A DNA stretch of 64,000 bases from Pseudomonas chlororaphis subsp. aurantiaca (GCF_013466605.1 NZ_CP059162.1:4092001-4156000); one strand, 5' to 3'. Shown: positions 35,192 to 47,476, counted from the stretch's first letter. Numbers and translations are program-made. The notes: a model not told the origin generated them from the sequence alone.

Positions 35192-36142
35192 ATGCTCGAG
35201 ACTCGGCAGAGGCTCCCACTGCTGTTGGCCGCGGCCTTCATCGGTGGCTGCTCCTCCCTTCCGGCGACTGCCCCCGACGCTGGACCACAACCCTTGATCG
35301 TCGCCCATCGCGGCGGCGCCGCGGACTTTCCCGAGAACACCCTGCTGGCCATCGACAACGCCCTGCGCAACGGCGTCGATATGCTCTGGCTGACAGTGCA
35401 GCTGAGCCGCGACGGCGTGCCGGTGCTGTATCGACCGGCGGACCTGAGCGCCAATACCCCGGCATCCGGCGCAATCAACGAGAAAACCCTGGCGCAGTTG
35501 CAAATACTGAATGCCGGCTGGAACTTCAAACAGACCGCGGCCGATGGCCAGGTGACATTTCCCTATCGCTCCCAGGCGGTGACCATCCCCTCATTGCAGC
35601 AGGCGCTGGCGGCGATCCCCGGCTCCGTGCCGGTCATTCTCGATATGAAGGCCCTGCCCGCCGCACCCCAGGCCCAGGCGGTCGCCCAGTTGCTGGAGCA
35701 TTTGCATGCCTGGAACCGGGTGCTGATCTACTCCACCGATGCCGGCTACCAGCAGGCCTTCGCGCACTATCCGCAGGCGAGGCTGTTCGAGTCCCGGGAC
35801 AACACCCGCGATCGCCTGGCCAGCGTCGCCCTCGCCCACAGCTGTACTACGCCGCCGGCGCCAGCCAGCTGGGTGGCTTTCGAGTACCGGCGCCCGGTGC
35901 AGTTGGTCGAGACCTTCACCCTGGGCGAGACCCGTTCCAAGGTAGATGCCCGGTTGTGGACGCCCGCGGCGGTGAAGTGCTTCCAGTCCCGGGGCAAGGT
36001 GCGGATGCTGGCGATCGGGGTCAATACGGCCGAGGATTACCAGGCGACCGTCTGCCTGAAGATGGACGCGGTGCTGGTGGATTCGCCCCGCGCGATGCGG
36101 GAAATGAAGCAGCGGCTCGAACGGCCGCTGCGTTGCGACTGA
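35192..36142 (+). CDS. Glycerophosphodiester phosphodiesterase-like lipoprotein
   Basis: A 316-residue predicted lipoprotein: signal sequence LPLLLAAAFIGGC with the lipobox cysteine at about residue 20. The GDPD family start follows (LIVAHRGGAADFPENTLLAIDNAL) and later segments match (LTVQLSRDGVPVLYRPADL, VPVILDMKALP). GDPD enzymes hydrolyse glycerophosphodiesters. The usual E-x-D metal pair after ENT is altered here: the segment reads MLWLTVQLSRDG where an (E)xD(V) pattern is expected, so catalytic activity is in doubt. It lies between dnaQ and rnhA on the opposite strand and converges on rnhA with 16 bases between. Confidence 0.82.
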   Translation: MLETRQRLPLLLAAAFIGGCSSLPATAPDAGPQPLIVAHRGGAADFPENTLLAIDNALRNGVDMLWLTVQLSRDGVPVLYRPADLSANTPASGAINEKTLAQLQILNAGWNFKQTAADGQVTFPYRSQAVTIPSLQQALAAIPGSVPVILDMKALPAAPQAQAVAQLLEHLHAWNRVLIYSTDAGYQQAFAHYPQARLFESRDNTRDRLASVALAHSCTTPPAPASWVAFEYRRPVQLVETFTLGETRSKVDARLWTPAAVKCFQSRGKVRMLAIGVNTAEDYQATVCLKMDAVLVDSPRAMREMKQRLERPLRCD

Positions 36143-36158
36143 CTACCCGTTCAGGGCA

Positions 36159-36611
36159 TCAGGCCGGCTTGTAACCGCGTACCTCGTCGACGCCGCGGTT
36201 GGCCAGTTGGTCGGCCCGTTCGTTGCCGTGGTGGCCGGTATGGCCGCGCACCCATTTCCAGGTGACCTGGTGGCGGTTGACCTGCTCATCGAGCTGCTGC
36301 CACAGGTCGGCATTTTTCACCGGTTCCTTGGCCGCGGTTTTCCAGCCACGCTTTTTCCAGTTGGCCATCCACTCGTTGATGCCCTTCATCACGTACTGCG
36401 AGTCGGTGACCAGGATCACCTGGCACTCGCGCTTGAGCTCTTCCAGGCCGCGGATCGCCGCCATCAGCTCCATGCGGTTGTTGGTGGTGTTGGCTTCGCC
36501 GCCCCAGAGTTCCTTCTCCACCCCCTTGAACACCAGCAGTGCGCCCCAGCCCCCCGGGCCAGGATTGCCCTTGCAGGCGCCGTCGGTGAAGATTTCTACG
36601 CTATCGCTCAT
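36159..36611 (-). CDS. rnhA: Ribonuclease HI
   Basis: The 150-residue enzyme degrades RNA in RNA-DNA hybrids. The catalytic acidic set is visible: Asp in [19 protein letters not shown], Glu in [12 protein letters not shown], Asp in [12 protein letters not shown] and the terminal His/Asp region [23 protein letters not shown] precedes the ATG at 36611, giving a start [11 protein letters not shown] typical of the family; longer readings have no ribosome site. Confidence 0.96.
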   Translation of the reverse strand: MSDSVEIFTDGACKGNPGPGGWGALLVFKGVEKELWGGEANTTNNRMELMAAIRGLEELKRECQVILVTDSQYVMKGINEWMANWKKRGWKTAAKEPVKNADLWQQLDEQVNRHQVTWKWVRGHTGHHGNERADQLANRGVDEVRGYKPA

Positions 36612-36694
36612 GCCAGACTTCCAATCGAAAATACCTGTGGCTTGCCGATCGTCGATCGACAACGCCCAAGCCGGGCAGGTTCGGCCCGGCTGAA

Positions 36695-37459
36695 TTAAAG
36701 AGGGGATTCGCTGTGCCGGCGGTTGACCTTGGCCATCGGCAGCGGCACCAGCTTGCCCATCGGCTCGCGGCGTACCTGGCGCACCGGGCGCAGGCCGACC
36801 ACTATCTTGCGCGCCACCAGCAGGTAGAAGCCGCCGCCGGACAGTTGCCAGTCACCGGCCTTGCGCTCCCAACCGGCCAACCGAGCCTGCCAGGCCGCCG
36901 AGGCAAGCGGCGGACGATAGCACCCGAAGCGGCGTTTCTCCAGCGCGAAGCCCAGCAGGTTCAACCAGTCGGCGACCCGCGACGGCGAAATGCAGCGCGC
37001 CTTGCGCAAGGCGTCATGGGCGAACACATGCCGCAGGCCCCAACTGCTCCAGGGGTTGATACCGACGATCAACAGGTGCCCGCCCGGCCGCACGGCGCTG
37101 GCGGCTTCGCGCAGCAGGCCGTGGGGCGACAGGCAGAAATCCAGGCCGTGCTGCAACACCACCACATCGGTGGCGTGCTCGCTGAGCGGCCAGGCCTGCT
37201 CCTCGCAGACGATCTCGACGCCGGGCAACGGTGCGCCCAGGCGTACATTGCGCTGCACCTGGGGCGCCGCCGGCGGGGTTTGCGCCGACGGACCGTAATG
37301 CACCAGGTAACCGCCGAAGAAGCGCCCCAGCTCGTCGTCGAGCATGCGCCGTTCTTCATCCAGCAGAAATTGCCCCAGTGGCCCGGACAGCCACTCACGG
37401 GCGGCACTGATCAGGGCCAGCCAGTCAGGATCGGCCTGAGCGAACGCTTTATCGGTCAT
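36695..37459 (-). CDS. Class I SAM-dependent methyltransferase (YafS-like)
   Basis: A 254-residue methyltransferase-fold protein. The substrate region includes [13 protein letters not shown], and the SAM motif II/III area is [24 protein letters not shown] then [15 protein letters not shown]. The gene lies between gloB and rnhA, exactly where E. coli has yafS (mltD-gloB-yafS-rnhA-dnaQ), so orthology is likely; the substrate is unknown. GGAG is eight bases before the ATG at 37459. It diverges from gloB with 65 bases between. Confidence 0.88.
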   Translation of the reverse strand: MTDKAFAQADPDWLALISAAREWLSGPLGQFLLDEERRMLDDELGRFFGGYLVHYGPSAQTPPAAPQVQRNVRLGAPLPGVEIVCEEQAWPLSEHATDVVVLQHGLDFCLSPHGLLREAASAVRPGGHLLIVGINPWSSWGLRHVFAHDALRKARCISPSRVADWLNLLGFALEKRRFGCYRPPLASAAWQARLAGWERKAGDWQLSGGGFYLLVARKIVVGLRPVRQVRREPMGKLVPLPMAKVNRRHSESPL

Positions 37460-37524
37460 TGCATTCTCCAACCCGCCAAGAAGTTCTAAGATGCGCCAAT
37501 GTTTTCCGCTTGGCGACTCCAACG

Positions 37525-38292
37525 ATGATACAGATCAGTGCCCTGCCCGCGTTCACCGATAACTACATCTGGTTGTTACAGGACCATCGCCATCAGCGTT
37601 GCGCGGTAGTCGACCCGGGTGACGCCGCACCGGTACAGGCCTGGCTCGCCGAACATCCGGGCTGGGTGCTGAGCGACATCCTGGTGACCCATCACCACCA
37701 CGACCATATCGGCGGTGTCGAACAGCTGAAAAAAGCCAGCGGCGCCAAGGTCTGGGGCCCGGCCAACGAAAACATCCCGGGGCGCGACGTGGCCCTGCAC
37801 GACAACGACCGGGCCAGCATCCTTGGCTGGGACTTCGACATCTACACGGTGCCCGGGCACACCCTGGGGCATATTGCCTACTACCATCACGGCCTGCTGT
37901 TTTGCGGCGACACCCTGTTCGCCGCCGGGTGCGGGCGCCTGTTCGAGGGCACGCCAGAGCAGATGCACCACTCCCTGAGCCGCCTGGCCGCGCTGCCCGA
38001 AGACACCCTGGTGTACTGCACCCACGAATACACCCTGAGCAACCTGCGTTTTGCCCAGGCGGTGGAACCGGACAACCCGGACATCGCCGAGCGCCTGCGC
38101 AAAGTCAGCGAACTGCGGGAAAACGGCCGCATGACCCTGCCCTCCACCCTGGCCCTGGAAAAACTCACCAATCCCTTCCTGCGTACCGGTGAAACATCCG
38201 TTAAACAAAAAGCGGACGAACGGAATGGCCTCGATAACCGGGCCCAGAGTGCGGTTTTTGCTGCATTGCGGGCTTGGAAAGATAAGTTCTAA
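37525..38292 (+). CDS. gloB: Hydroxyacylglutathione hydrolase (glyoxalase II)
   Basis: A 255-residue metallo-beta-lactamase-fold enzyme that hydrolyses S-lactoylglutathione to lactate in methylglyoxal detoxification. The binuclear metal motif [10 protein letters not shown] is at residues 55-64; downstream ligands are in [29 protein letters not shown] and [16 protein letters not shown]-terminal substrate-binding domain ends RAWKDKF. Length and start ([16 protein letters not shown]) agree with the family. Confidence 0.96.
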   Translation: MIQISALPAFTDNYIWLLQDHRHQRCAVVDPGDAAPVQAWLAEHPGWVLSDILVTHHHHDHIGGVEQLKKASGAKVWGPANENIPGRDVALHDNDRASILGWDFDIYTVPGHTLGHIAYYHHGLLFCGDTLFAAGCGRLFEGTPEQMHHSLSRLAALPEDTLVYCTHEYTLSNLRFAQAVEPDNPDIAERLRKVSELRENGRMTLPSTLALEKLTNPFLRTGETSVKQKADERNGLDNRAQSAVFAALRAWKDKF

Positions 38293-38391
38293 GCAGGTTG
38301 CCTGTTGGTACGAAAATTCTGAATGGTTGACCGCACCGGGTGCGCTTTCTAGAATCGCCCGACATTTTTGCCCGGAACTTACTTCCAGCCA

Positions 38392-39846
38392 ATGTCGTCA
38401 TCTATTCGTAAATCCATCAATTCAGACGCATTGACGCGCTTGGCTCAAGCCATCGCGGTGGCTGTGTCCGCCACTCTGGCGGGCTGCCAAAGCACGAGCC
38501 ACGTCCCGCAAACCGACGCTTCGCACACCCAGAATTTCAACGCCCGCATCAAGCAGAAACCCATCTGGCTGAATGAAAAACCCAGCCCGCAATTGCCCCA
38601 GGACGTCTGGGAGCGCATGCGCGAAGGTTTCCAGTTGCAGGAAGGCATCAGCGTCAACCCGCGCATCGAACAGCAGCGCCTGTGGTTCGCCAGCAATCCG
38701 TCGTTTCTCGAGAATGCCAGCGAACGCGGCAGCCTCTATATCCATTACATCGTCGAGCGCCTTGAAGAACGCAACATGCCGCTGGAGCTGGCCCTGCTGC
38801 CAGTGATCGAGAGCGCCTACAACCCGATGGCCTATTCCCGGGCCGACGCGGTAGGCCTCTGGCAGTTCATCCCGTCCACCGGTCGTTCCTTCAACCTGCG
38901 CCAGACCCGCTTCTACGATGGCCGTCGCGATATCACCGCCTCGACCACCGCGGCCATGGATTACCTGACCCGCCTGCACGACATGTTCAACGGCGACTGG
39001 CTGCTGGCCCTGGCGGCCTACAACGCTGGCGAAGGCACGGTCAGCCGGGCCATCGAGCGCAACGAGAAGCTCGGCCTGCCCACCGACTACTGGAACCTGC
39101 CGCTGCCGTCGGAAACCCAGGCCTATGTGCCCAAGCTGCTGGCCCTGTCCCAGGTGGTCATGGCGCCCGAGGCCTATGGCGTGAACCTGAACCCGATCGC
39201 CAACGAACCCTACTTCCAGGTCGTCGAGATCAACCAGCGCATGGACCTGTCCAAGGTCGCCGCGGTGGCCAACATCGACGAGGACGAGCTGTTCCAGCTC
39301 AACCCGGCCTTCAAGCAGCGCACCACCATCGACGGTCCCCAGCATCTGCTGGTGCCGACGTCCAAGGCGCAATTGCTGAGCGCCAGCCTGTCGACCATGA
39401 AACCCGAGGAACTGATCAGCCAGCGTTCGCTCAAGCCGGTGTTCGAGGGTGCCGACAGTCGCGAAATGGCCCAGGCCAAGCGCAACTATCGGGTCAAGCG
39501 TGGCGATAACCTGTCGCAGATCGCCAAGGCCAACAAGGTCGACGTCAAGGACCTGCAACGCTGGAACAAGCTCAGCGGCAAGCAGCTCAAGGTCGGCCAG
39601 ACCCTGGTCATGCAGGACACCAGGGCCAAGGCCAGTACCAAGACCCGCGCCAAGGCTTCCGGCAAGAAGACCCTGGTCGCCAGCGCCGACAAGAAGTCGA
39701 CCCAGTACAAGGTCAAGCAAGGCGATTCGCTGTACATGGTGGCCAAGCGCTTCAACGTCGAGATGCAACACCTCAAGCGCTGGAATCCCCGCGCCGGCCA
39801 GGCCCTCAAGCCAGGCCAGATGCTGACTGTCTACCTGCCTCACTAA
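38392..39846 (+). CDS. mltD: Membrane-bound lytic murein transglycosylase D
   Basis: A 484-residue outer-membrane lipoprotein (signal with ATLAGC, lipidated Cys at about residue 32). The SLT domain has catalytic glutamate E140 in LALLPVIESAYNPMAYS, followed by AVGLWQFIPSTGRSF and LALAAYNAGEGTVSRAI. Two C-terminal LysM peptidoglycan-binding repeats start near residues 366 (YRVKRGDNLSQIAK) and 439 (YKVKQGDSLYMVAKRF), joined by a Lys/Ala/Thr/Ser-rich linker. It cleaves murein to anhydromuropeptides. It follows gloB as in E. coli and PAO1, and a REP pair follows it. Confidence 0.95.
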   Translation: MSSSIRKSINSDALTRLAQAIAVAVSATLAGCQSTSHVPQTDASHTQNFNARIKQKPIWLNEKPSPQLPQDVWERMREGFQLQEGISVNPRIEQQRLWFASNPSFLENASERGSLYIHYIVERLEERNMPLELALLPVIESAYNPMAYSRADAVGLWQFIPSTGRSFNLRQTRFYDGRRDITASTTAAMDYLTRLHDMFNGDWLLALAAYNAGEGTVSRAIERNEKLGLPTDYWNLPLPSETQAYVPKLLALSQVVMAPEAYGVNLNPIANEPYFQVVEINQRMDLSKVAAVANIDEDELFQLNPAFKQRTTIDGPQHLLVPTSKAQLLSASLSTMKPEELISQRSLKPVFEGADSREMAQAKRNYRVKRGDNLSQIAKANKVDVKDLQRWNKLSGKQLKVGQTLVMQDTRAKASTKTRAKASGKKTLVASADKKSTQYKVKQGDSLYMVAKRFNVEMQHLKRWNPRAGQALKPGQMLTVYLPH

Positions 39847-39863
39847 CCCCCAGAACCCTATCT

Positions 39864-39962
39864 GTAGCCGCTGCCGCAGGCTGCGATAGGGCCGCAGGCC
39901 CTCCTGCGCCCTGAAGATCCCCACGACCGTACCGGTCGATCGCAGCCTGCGGCAGCGGCTAC
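39864..39962. repeat. REP pair, 24-bp perfect inverted repeat
   Basis: Arms 39864-39887 and 39939-39962 are perfect reverse complements with the same core as the copy at 10684. The spacer contains GACCGTACCGGTCGATCG, shared with the 13650 copy. It lies between mltD and the nppA1 gene. Confidence 0.9.
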
Positions 39963-40088
39963 GGATTGCACTGTATCCAGCCGCGGGCAAATATCGTGGC
40001 CAGCCTGGGGCGACCTTTTTCCTGTCGATACAAGCTGTTACTGTACGGAGCACAAAGCCCAAGCCGCCTGGATCGGATCTCTGACTTG

Positions 40089-41918
40089 ATGCGTCCCCTC
40101 CTCCTGTCCCTAATCAGTCTGGCCTTGAGCTTTCCCGCAAGCGCAACGATCACTGAAAGTCATGGTTACGCGCAGTTCGGCACGCTCAAGTACCCCGCCA
40201 AGTTCACCCATTACGACTGGGTCAACCCTGCCGCGCCCAAAGGCGGGACCTTGCGGGTCATGGCGTTTGGCACCTTCGATACCCTCAACCCCTACACCTT
40301 CAAGGGCAGCAGCCCGGTTTCCACGCCCAACTTCCTGCAATACGGGGTCAACGAGCTGAACGAGCCGCTGATGGTCGGCACCGGCCAGTACGCGCCGTCC
40401 GGCGACGAGCCGACTTCCAGCTACGGCCTGATCGCCCGCTCCGTCGAATACAGCGAAGACCGCAGCTGGGTGGTGTTCAACCTGCGCCCCGAGGCGCGTT
40501 TCCACGACGGCCACCCGATCACCGCCTACGATGTGGCGTTTTCCTACCGGCTGCTGCTCAAGGAAGGCCACCCGCAATACCGCACCAACCTGCAGGAAGT
40601 GCAGCGGGTGGACATCCTCGGCCCGCAGCGCATCCGCTTTGTCTTCAAGCGCTCCGGCAACCCGCTGCTGATCCTGCGCCTGGGCGAGTTGCCGGTGCTG
40701 CCGCAGCATTACTGGAAAGACCGCGACTTCAAGGCCACCACCTTCGAGCCGCCGCTGGGCAGCGGCCCCTACCGCATCACCCGGGTGCAACCGGGGCGCT
40801 CGCTGCTGTTCGAGCGGGTCAAGGACTACTGGGGCAAGGACCTGCCGGTCAATCGCGGCTTCAACAATTTCAACAAGGTCGCGGTGGAGTTCTACCGTGA
40901 CAGCGACGTCGCCTTCGAAGCCTTCAAGGCCGGCGAGTTCGACATCTACATCGAACACCAGGCGAAGAACTGGGCCAACGGCTACAACTTCCCCGCGGTC
41001 AATCGCGGCGACATTATCAAGGCCCAGGTGGCGCACCAGATCCCGACCCAGACCCAGGGCCTGTTCATGAACAGCCGCCGGGCGCTCTTCGCCGACCGCA
41101 AGGTGCGTGAAGCCCTGGGCCTGATGTTCGATTTCGAGTGGACCAACCGCACCCTGTTCAGCGGCGCCTACAAGCGCGCGACCAGCTACTACCCCAACAG
41201 CGAGTTCTCCGCCACGGGCCTGCCGGTCGGCCATGAATGGCTGCTGCTCTCGCCCTACCGCGAGCAGTTGCCTGCCAGCCTGTTCACCCAGCCCTTCAGC
41301 CTGCCGCAGACCGACGGCCGCGGCATCCCGCGGGCGACCCTGCGCCAGGCCCTGGGCCTGCTCGCCGAAGCCGGCTGGAAGCTCAACGGCCAGCGCCTGC
41401 TCGACGCCAACGGGCAACCGCTGCGCTTCGAGTTGCTGCTGGTCAACCCGAACCTGGAACGGATCCTCCAGCCCTACGTCGAGAACCTGGCCAGCATCGG
41501 CATCGACGCGCGCCTGCGCACCGTGGACCGGGCGCAGTACAAGCAGCGCCTGGACCAGTTCGATTTCGACATGATCCTCATGACCCTGAGCCAGACCCTG
41601 AGCCCGGGCCTGGAGCAATGGCAGTACTTCCACTCCAGCCAGGTCGGGGTCAAGGGCAGCAAGAACTATGCAGGCATCGACAACCCCATCGTCGATCACC
41701 TGCTGGAACAATTGCTCGCCGCGCAGAGCCGCGACGAGCAACTGGCCGCCGGTCGGGCCCTGGATCGGGTGCTGCTGTGGCAGCACTACACCATCCCCAA
41801 CTGGTACCTCAACTATCATCGCCTGGCGTACCGCAACCGGTTCGCCTTCGTCACCACGCCGCCCTACCAGCTGGGCCTGAGCGCCTGGTGGCTGAAGTCT
41901 CTGGAGAAAGCCCAATGA
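40089..41918 (+). CDS. nppA1: Peptide ABC transporter substrate-binding protein (NppA1-like)
   Basis: A 609-residue periplasmic binding protein of the YejA / oligopeptide (SBP_bac_5) family. The signal peptide is MRPLLLSLISLALSFPASA; family segments are [40 protein letters not shown] and LGSGPYRITRVQPGRSLLFE. Gene order matches P. aeruginosa NppA1A2BCD (E. coli YejABEF), the importer of peptide-like molecules including peptidyl-nucleoside antibiotics and microcin C-type compounds. The start at 40089 is set by the signal peptide; no strong ribosome site is seen. Its stop overlaps the next start (ATGA). Confidence 0.9.
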   Translation: MRPLLLSLISLALSFPASATITESHGYAQFGTLKYPAKFTHYDWVNPAAPKGGTLRVMAFGTFDTLNPYTFKGSSPVSTPNFLQYGVNELNEPLMVGTGQYAPSGDEPTSSYGLIARSVEYSEDRSWVVFNLRPEARFHDGHPITAYDVAFSYRLLLKEGHPQYRTNLQEVQRVDILGPQRIRFVFKRSGNPLLILRLGELPVLPQHYWKDRDFKATTFEPPLGSGPYRITRVQPGRSLLFERVKDYWGKDLPVNRGFNNFNKVAVEFYRDSDVAFEAFKAGEFDIYIEHQAKNWANGYNFPAVNRGDIIKAQVAHQIPTQTQGLFMNSRRALFADRKVREALGLMFDFEWTNRTLFSGAYKRATSYYPNSEFSATGLPVGHEWLLLSPYREQLPASLFTQPFSLPQTDGRGIPRATLRQALGLLAEAGWKLNGQRLLDANGQPLRFELLLVNPNLERILQPYVENLASIGIDARLRTVDRAQYKQRLDQFDFDMILMTLSQTLSPGLEQWQYFHSSQVGVKGSKNYAGIDNPIVDHLLEQLLAAQSRDEQLAAGRALDRVLLWQHYTIPNWYLNYHRLAYRNRFAFVTTPPYQLGLSAWWLKSLEKAQ

Positions 41919-43768
41919 TGCCCCTGCGTGCCCTGTTCCCGTGGGCCGGCGGCGTGCTGCTGACGGGAATCGCCTGCCTCGCCCAGGCCGCCCCGCAACA
42001 CGCCCTGACCCTGTACAACGAACCGCCGAAGTACCCGGCGACCTTCAAGCACTTCGACTACGTCAACCCGGACGCGCCCAAGGGCGGTACCTTCCGCGAG
42101 TCCGGTTTCGGCGGCTTCGACAGCCTCAACCCGTTCATCAACAAAGGCGTGCCGGCGGACAATATCGGCCTGATCTACGACACCCTGATGCGCCAGAGCC
42201 TGGACGAACCCTTCACCGAGTACGGCCTGATCGCCGGGCAGATCGAGAAGGCCCCGGACAACAGCTGGGTGCGTTTCTACCTGCGCCCCGAGGCGCGTTT
42301 CCACGACGGCCATCCGATCCGCGCCGAAGACGTGGTGTTCAGCTTCCAGACCCTGATGAAGGCCGGCGCGCCGATGTACCGCGGCTACTACGCCGACGTC
42401 GAGGACGTGATCGCCGAAGACCCGCTCAAGGTGCTGTTCAAGTTCAAGCACAAGAACAACCGCGAGCTGCCGCTGATTCTCGGGCAGCTGTCGATACTGC
42501 CCAAGCACTGGTGGGAGCACCGCGACTTTTCCAAGGGCAACCTGGAAATCCCCCTCGGCAGCGGCCCGTACAAGGTGGTCGAGGTCAAGGCCGGACGCTC
42601 GGTGCGCTATGAGCGGGTCAAGGACTACTGGGGCAAGGACCTGCCGATCAACCGCGGCCAGTTCAACTTCGACGTCATGGCCACCGACTATTTCCGCGAC
42701 AACACCGTGGCCCTGGAAGCCCTCAAGGCCGGCCAGTTCGACTACTGGCTGGAAACCAGCGCGAAGAACTGGGCCAACGCCTACAACATCCCGGCCGTGA
42801 GCGAAGGCCGGCTGATCAAGGAACAGATCCCCAACGGCAACCCCACCGGCATGCAGGGCTTCGTCTACAACATCCGCCGCCCGCTGTTCCAGGACGTGCG
42901 GGTGCGCAAGGCCCTGAGCCTGCTGCTGGACTTCGAGTGGACCAACAAGCAACTGTTCAACGGTGCCTACACCCGCACCCGCAGCTACTTCGAGAACTCG
43001 GAAATGGCCGCCACCGGCCTGCCCGACGCCGACGAACTGCAAATCCTCGAACCGCTGCGCGGGAAGATTCCCGACCAGGTCTTCAGCGAAGCCTTCCAGC
43101 CCTCGGTGTGCGATGGCAGCGGCATGATCCGCGCCCAGCAGCGCCAGGCCTACCAGCTGTTGCAGGAAGCCGGCTGGCGCATCGTCGACGACAAGATGGT
43201 CGACGCCCAGGGCAAGCCGGTGGTGATCGAGTTCCTGCTGGCCCAGACCGAGTTCGAGCGCGTATTGCTGCCGTTCAAGCGCAACCTCGCGGACCTCGGG
43301 ATCGACCTGGTGATCCGCCGGGTCGACGTTTCCCAGTACATCAACCGCCTGCGCTCGCGGGACTTCGACATGGTGGTCGGCGGCTTCCCGCAATCGAGTT
43401 CGCCCGGCAACGAGCAGCGCGAATACTGGAAGTCCTCCAGCGCCGACAACCCCGGCAGCCGCAACTTCATCGGCCTCAAGGACCCGACCATCGATGCGCT
43501 GGTGGAAGACCTGATCAACGCCGACTCGCGCAAGAGCCTGGTGGCCCATGCCCGCGCCCTCGACCGGGTGCTGCAATGGGGCTACTACGTGATTCCCAAC
43601 TGGCACATCAAGACCTGGCGCGTGGCCTACTGGGACCATATCGGCCACCCGAAGGTCTCGCCCAAATATGACATCGGCACCCAGACCTGGTGGATCAAGC
43701 CCGACGCCAAGCCGGCCGTGACCCCGGACACCCACTCGCAGGCCGCCCCCGCCGGCGTGGAGCAATAA
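41915..43768 (+). CDS. nppA2: Second peptide-binding protein of the transporter (NppA2-like)
   Basis: A 617-residue paralogue of the preceding protein: signal peptide [20 protein letters not shown], then [41 protein letters not shown] and [21 protein letters not shown]. Much of the two proteins aligns block by block, so they arose by tandem duplication. The start ATG overlaps the previous stop and has GGAG nine bases upstream; the next codon is also ATG. Two binding proteins with one translocation unit suggest a broadened substrate range. Confidence 0.9.
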   Translation: MMPLRALFPWAGGVLLTGIACLAQAAPQHALTLYNEPPKYPATFKHFDYVNPDAPKGGTFRESGFGGFDSLNPFINKGVPADNIGLIYDTLMRQSLDEPFTEYGLIAGQIEKAPDNSWVRFYLRPEARFHDGHPIRAEDVVFSFQTLMKAGAPMYRGYYADVEDVIAEDPLKVLFKFKHKNNRELPLILGQLSILPKHWWEHRDFSKGNLEIPLGSGPYKVVEVKAGRSVRYERVKDYWGKDLPINRGQFNFDVMATDYFRDNTVALEALKAGQFDYWLETSAKNWANAYNIPAVSEGRLIKEQIPNGNPTGMQGFVYNIRRPLFQDVRVRKALSLLLDFEWTNKQLFNGAYTRTRSYFENSEMAATGLPDADELQILEPLRGKIPDQVFSEAFQPSVCDGSGMIRAQQRQAYQLLQEAGWRIVDDKMVDAQGKPVVIEFLLAQTEFERVLLPFKRNLADLGIDLVIRRVDVSQYINRLRSRDFDMVVGGFPQSSSPGNEQREYWKSSSADNPGSRNFIGLKDPTIDALVEDLINADSRKSLVAHARALDRVLQWGYYVIPNWHIKTWRVAYWDHIGHPKVSPKYDIGTQTWWIKPDAKPAVTPDTHSQAAPAGVEQ

Positions 43769-43769
43769 G

Positions 43770-44843
43770 ATGCTGGCCTACATTCTGCGGCGACTGCTGC
43801 TGATCATCCCGACCCTGTTCGGCATCCTGCTGATCAACTTCGTGATCATCCAGGCCGCCCCCGGCGGCCCGGTGGAACAGATGATTGCCAAGCTCGAGGG
43901 TTTCGAGGGCGCCACCAGCCGGATCGCCGGCGGCGGCGCCGAAGTCTCGGTGGCAGGTTCCAGCTACCGTGGCGCCCAGGGCCTGGACCCGGCCCTGGTC
44001 AAGGAAATCGAGAAGATGTACGGCTTCGACAAGTCGGCGCCGGAACGCCTGTGGATCATGATCAAGAACTACGCCACCCTGGATTTCGGCGACAGCTTCT
44101 TCCGCGACGCCAAGGTGGTCGACCTGATCCGCGAGAAACTCCCGGTGTCCATTTCCCTGGGGCTGTGGAGCACCCTGATCATGTACCTGGTGTCGATCCC
44201 CCTGGGGATCGCCAAGGCCACCCGCCACGGCAGCCATTTCGACGTCTGGACCAGCTCGGCGATCATCGTCGGCTACGCGATCCCAGCGTTCCTGTTCGCC
44301 ATCCTGCTGATCGTGATGTTCGCCGGCGGCAGTTATTTCGACTGGTTCCCGCTGCGCGGCCTGACCTCGAACAACTTCGACCAGTTGAGCTGGGGCGGCA
44401 AGATCCTCGACTACTTCTGGCACCTGACCCTGCCGGTGACCGCCCTGGTGATCGGCAACTTCGCCACCATGACCCTGCTGACCAAGAACAGCTTCCTCGA
44501 CGAGATCAACAAGCAGTACGTGATCACCGCCAGGGCCAAGGGCCTGACCAAGCGCCGCGTGCTCTACGGCCATGTGTTCCGCAACGCCATGCTGCTGGTG
44601 ATCGCCGGTTTCCCCTCGGCCTTCATCGGCATCTTCTTTACCGGATCCTTGCTGGTGGAGGTGATCTTCTCCCTCGACGGCCTGGGCCTGATGAGCTTCG
44701 AGGCGGCGATCAACCGCGATTACCCGGTGGTGTTCGGCACCCTGTTCATCTTCACCCTGCTGGGGCTGGTGGTGAAACTGATCGGCGACCTGACCTACAC
44801 CCTGGTCGACCCACGCATCGACTTCGAAAGCCGGGAGCATTGA
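43770..44843 (+). CDS. nppB: Peptide ABC transporter permease (YejB/NppB-like)
   Basis: A 357-residue inner-membrane permease. TM1 is [20 protein letters not shown], and the BPD-type core has [21 protein letters not shown] and the EAA loop [21 protein letters not shown], which contacts the ATPase. It starts one base after the nppA2 stop and ends one base before the next gene. Length is close to E. coli YejB (364). Confidence 0.93.
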   Translation: MLAYILRRLLLIIPTLFGILLINFVIIQAAPGGPVEQMIAKLEGFEGATSRIAGGGAEVSVAGSSYRGAQGLDPALVKEIEKMYGFDKSAPERLWIMIKNYATLDFGDSFFRDAKVVDLIREKLPVSISLGLWSTLIMYLVSIPLGIAKATRHGSHFDVWTSSAIIVGYAIPAFLFAILLIVMFAGGSYFDWFPLRGLTSNNFDQLSWGGKILDYFWHLTLPVTALVIGNFATMTLLTKNSFLDEINKQYVITARAKGLTKRRVLYGHVFRNAMLLVIAGFPSAFIGIFFTGSLLVEVIFSLDGLGLMSFEAAINRDYPVVFGTLFIFTLLGLVVKLIGDLTYTLVDPRIDFESREH

Positions 44844-44844
44844 G

Positions 44845-45864
44845 ATGAACCTGTCCCCCCTCAATCGCCGGCGCTTCGAACTGTTCAAGGCCAACAAGCG
44901 CGGCTGGTGGTCGCTGTGGCTGTTCCTGATCCTGTTTGGCGCAAGCCTGGGCGCCGAGCTGATCGCCAACGACAAGCCGCTGGTGGTGCACTACGACGAC
45001 AGCTGGTACTTCCCGGCGCTCAAGCGCTACCCGGAAACCACCTTCGGCGGCGAGTTCCCCCTGGAGGCCAACTACAAGAGCCCGTACATCCGCGAGCTGC
45101 TGGCGGCCAAGGACGCCTGGGTGCTGTGGGCGCCGATCCCGTTCAGCTACCAGAGCATCAACTACGACCTGAAAGTCCCGGCCCCCGCGCCGCCCTCGGC
45201 GGACAACCTGCTGGGCACCGACGACCAGGGCCGCGACGTGCTGGCGCGGGTGATCTACGGCTTCCGGGTGTCGGTGCTGTTCGCCCTGACCCTGACCATC
45301 CTCAGCTCGATCATCGGCGTCATCGCCGGGGCGTTGCAGGGCTTCTATGGCGGCTGGGTCGACCTGGCCGGGCAGCGTTTCCTGGAGATCTGGTCGGGGC
45401 TGCCGGTGCTGTACCTGCTGATCATCCTCGCCAGCTTCGTGCAGCCGAACTTCTGGTGGCTGCTGGGGATCATGCTGCTGTTCTCCTGGATGAGCCTGGT
45501 GGACGTGGTGCGCGCCGAGTTCCTGCGCGGGCGCAACCTGGAATACGTGCGCGCCGCCCGCGCCCTGGGCATGCAGAACGGCGCGATCATGTTCCGCCAC
45601 ATCCTGCCCAACGCCATGGTCTCGACCATGACCTTCATGCCGTTCATCCTCACCGGCGCCATCGGCACCCTGACCGCCCTCGACTTCCTCGGTTTCGGCC
45701 TGCCGCCCGGCGCGCCGTCCCTGGGTGAACTGGTGGCCCAGGGCAAATCCAACCTGCAGGCGCCGTGGCTGGGCATCAGTGCCTTTGCCGTGCTGGCGAT
45801 CATGTTGAGCCTGCTGGTTTTCATCGGCGAGTCCGCTCGCGATGCCTTCGACCCGAGGAAATGA
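44845..45864 (+). CDS. nppC: Peptide ABC transporter permease (YejE/NppC-like)
   Basis: A 339-residue second permease. The N-terminal cytoplasmic stretch NRRRFELFKANKRGWWSLWL precedes TM1. A periplasmic domain with NLLGTDDQGRDVLARVIYGFR and the EAA loop EYVRAARALGMQNGAIMFRH follow. It pairs with NppB to form the channel. Spacing of one base to nppB and one base to nppD shows a compact operon. Confidence 0.93.
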   Translation: MNLSPLNRRRFELFKANKRGWWSLWLFLILFGASLGAELIANDKPLVVHYDDSWYFPALKRYPETTFGGEFPLEANYKSPYIRELLAAKDAWVLWAPIPFSYQSINYDLKVPAPAPPSADNLLGTDDQGRDVLARVIYGFRVSVLFALTLTILSSIIGVIAGALQGFYGGWVDLAGQRFLEIWSGLPVLYLLIILASFVQPNFWWLLGIMLLFSWMSLVDVVRAEFLRGRNLEYVRAARALGMQNGAIMFRHILPNAMVSTMTFMPFILTGAIGTLTALDFLGFGLPPGAPSLGELVAQGKSNLQAPWLGISAFAVLAIMLSLLVFIGESARDAFDPRK

Positions 45865-45865
45865 G

Positions 45866-47473
<1,608 letters not shown>

Positions 47474-47476
47474 CAG

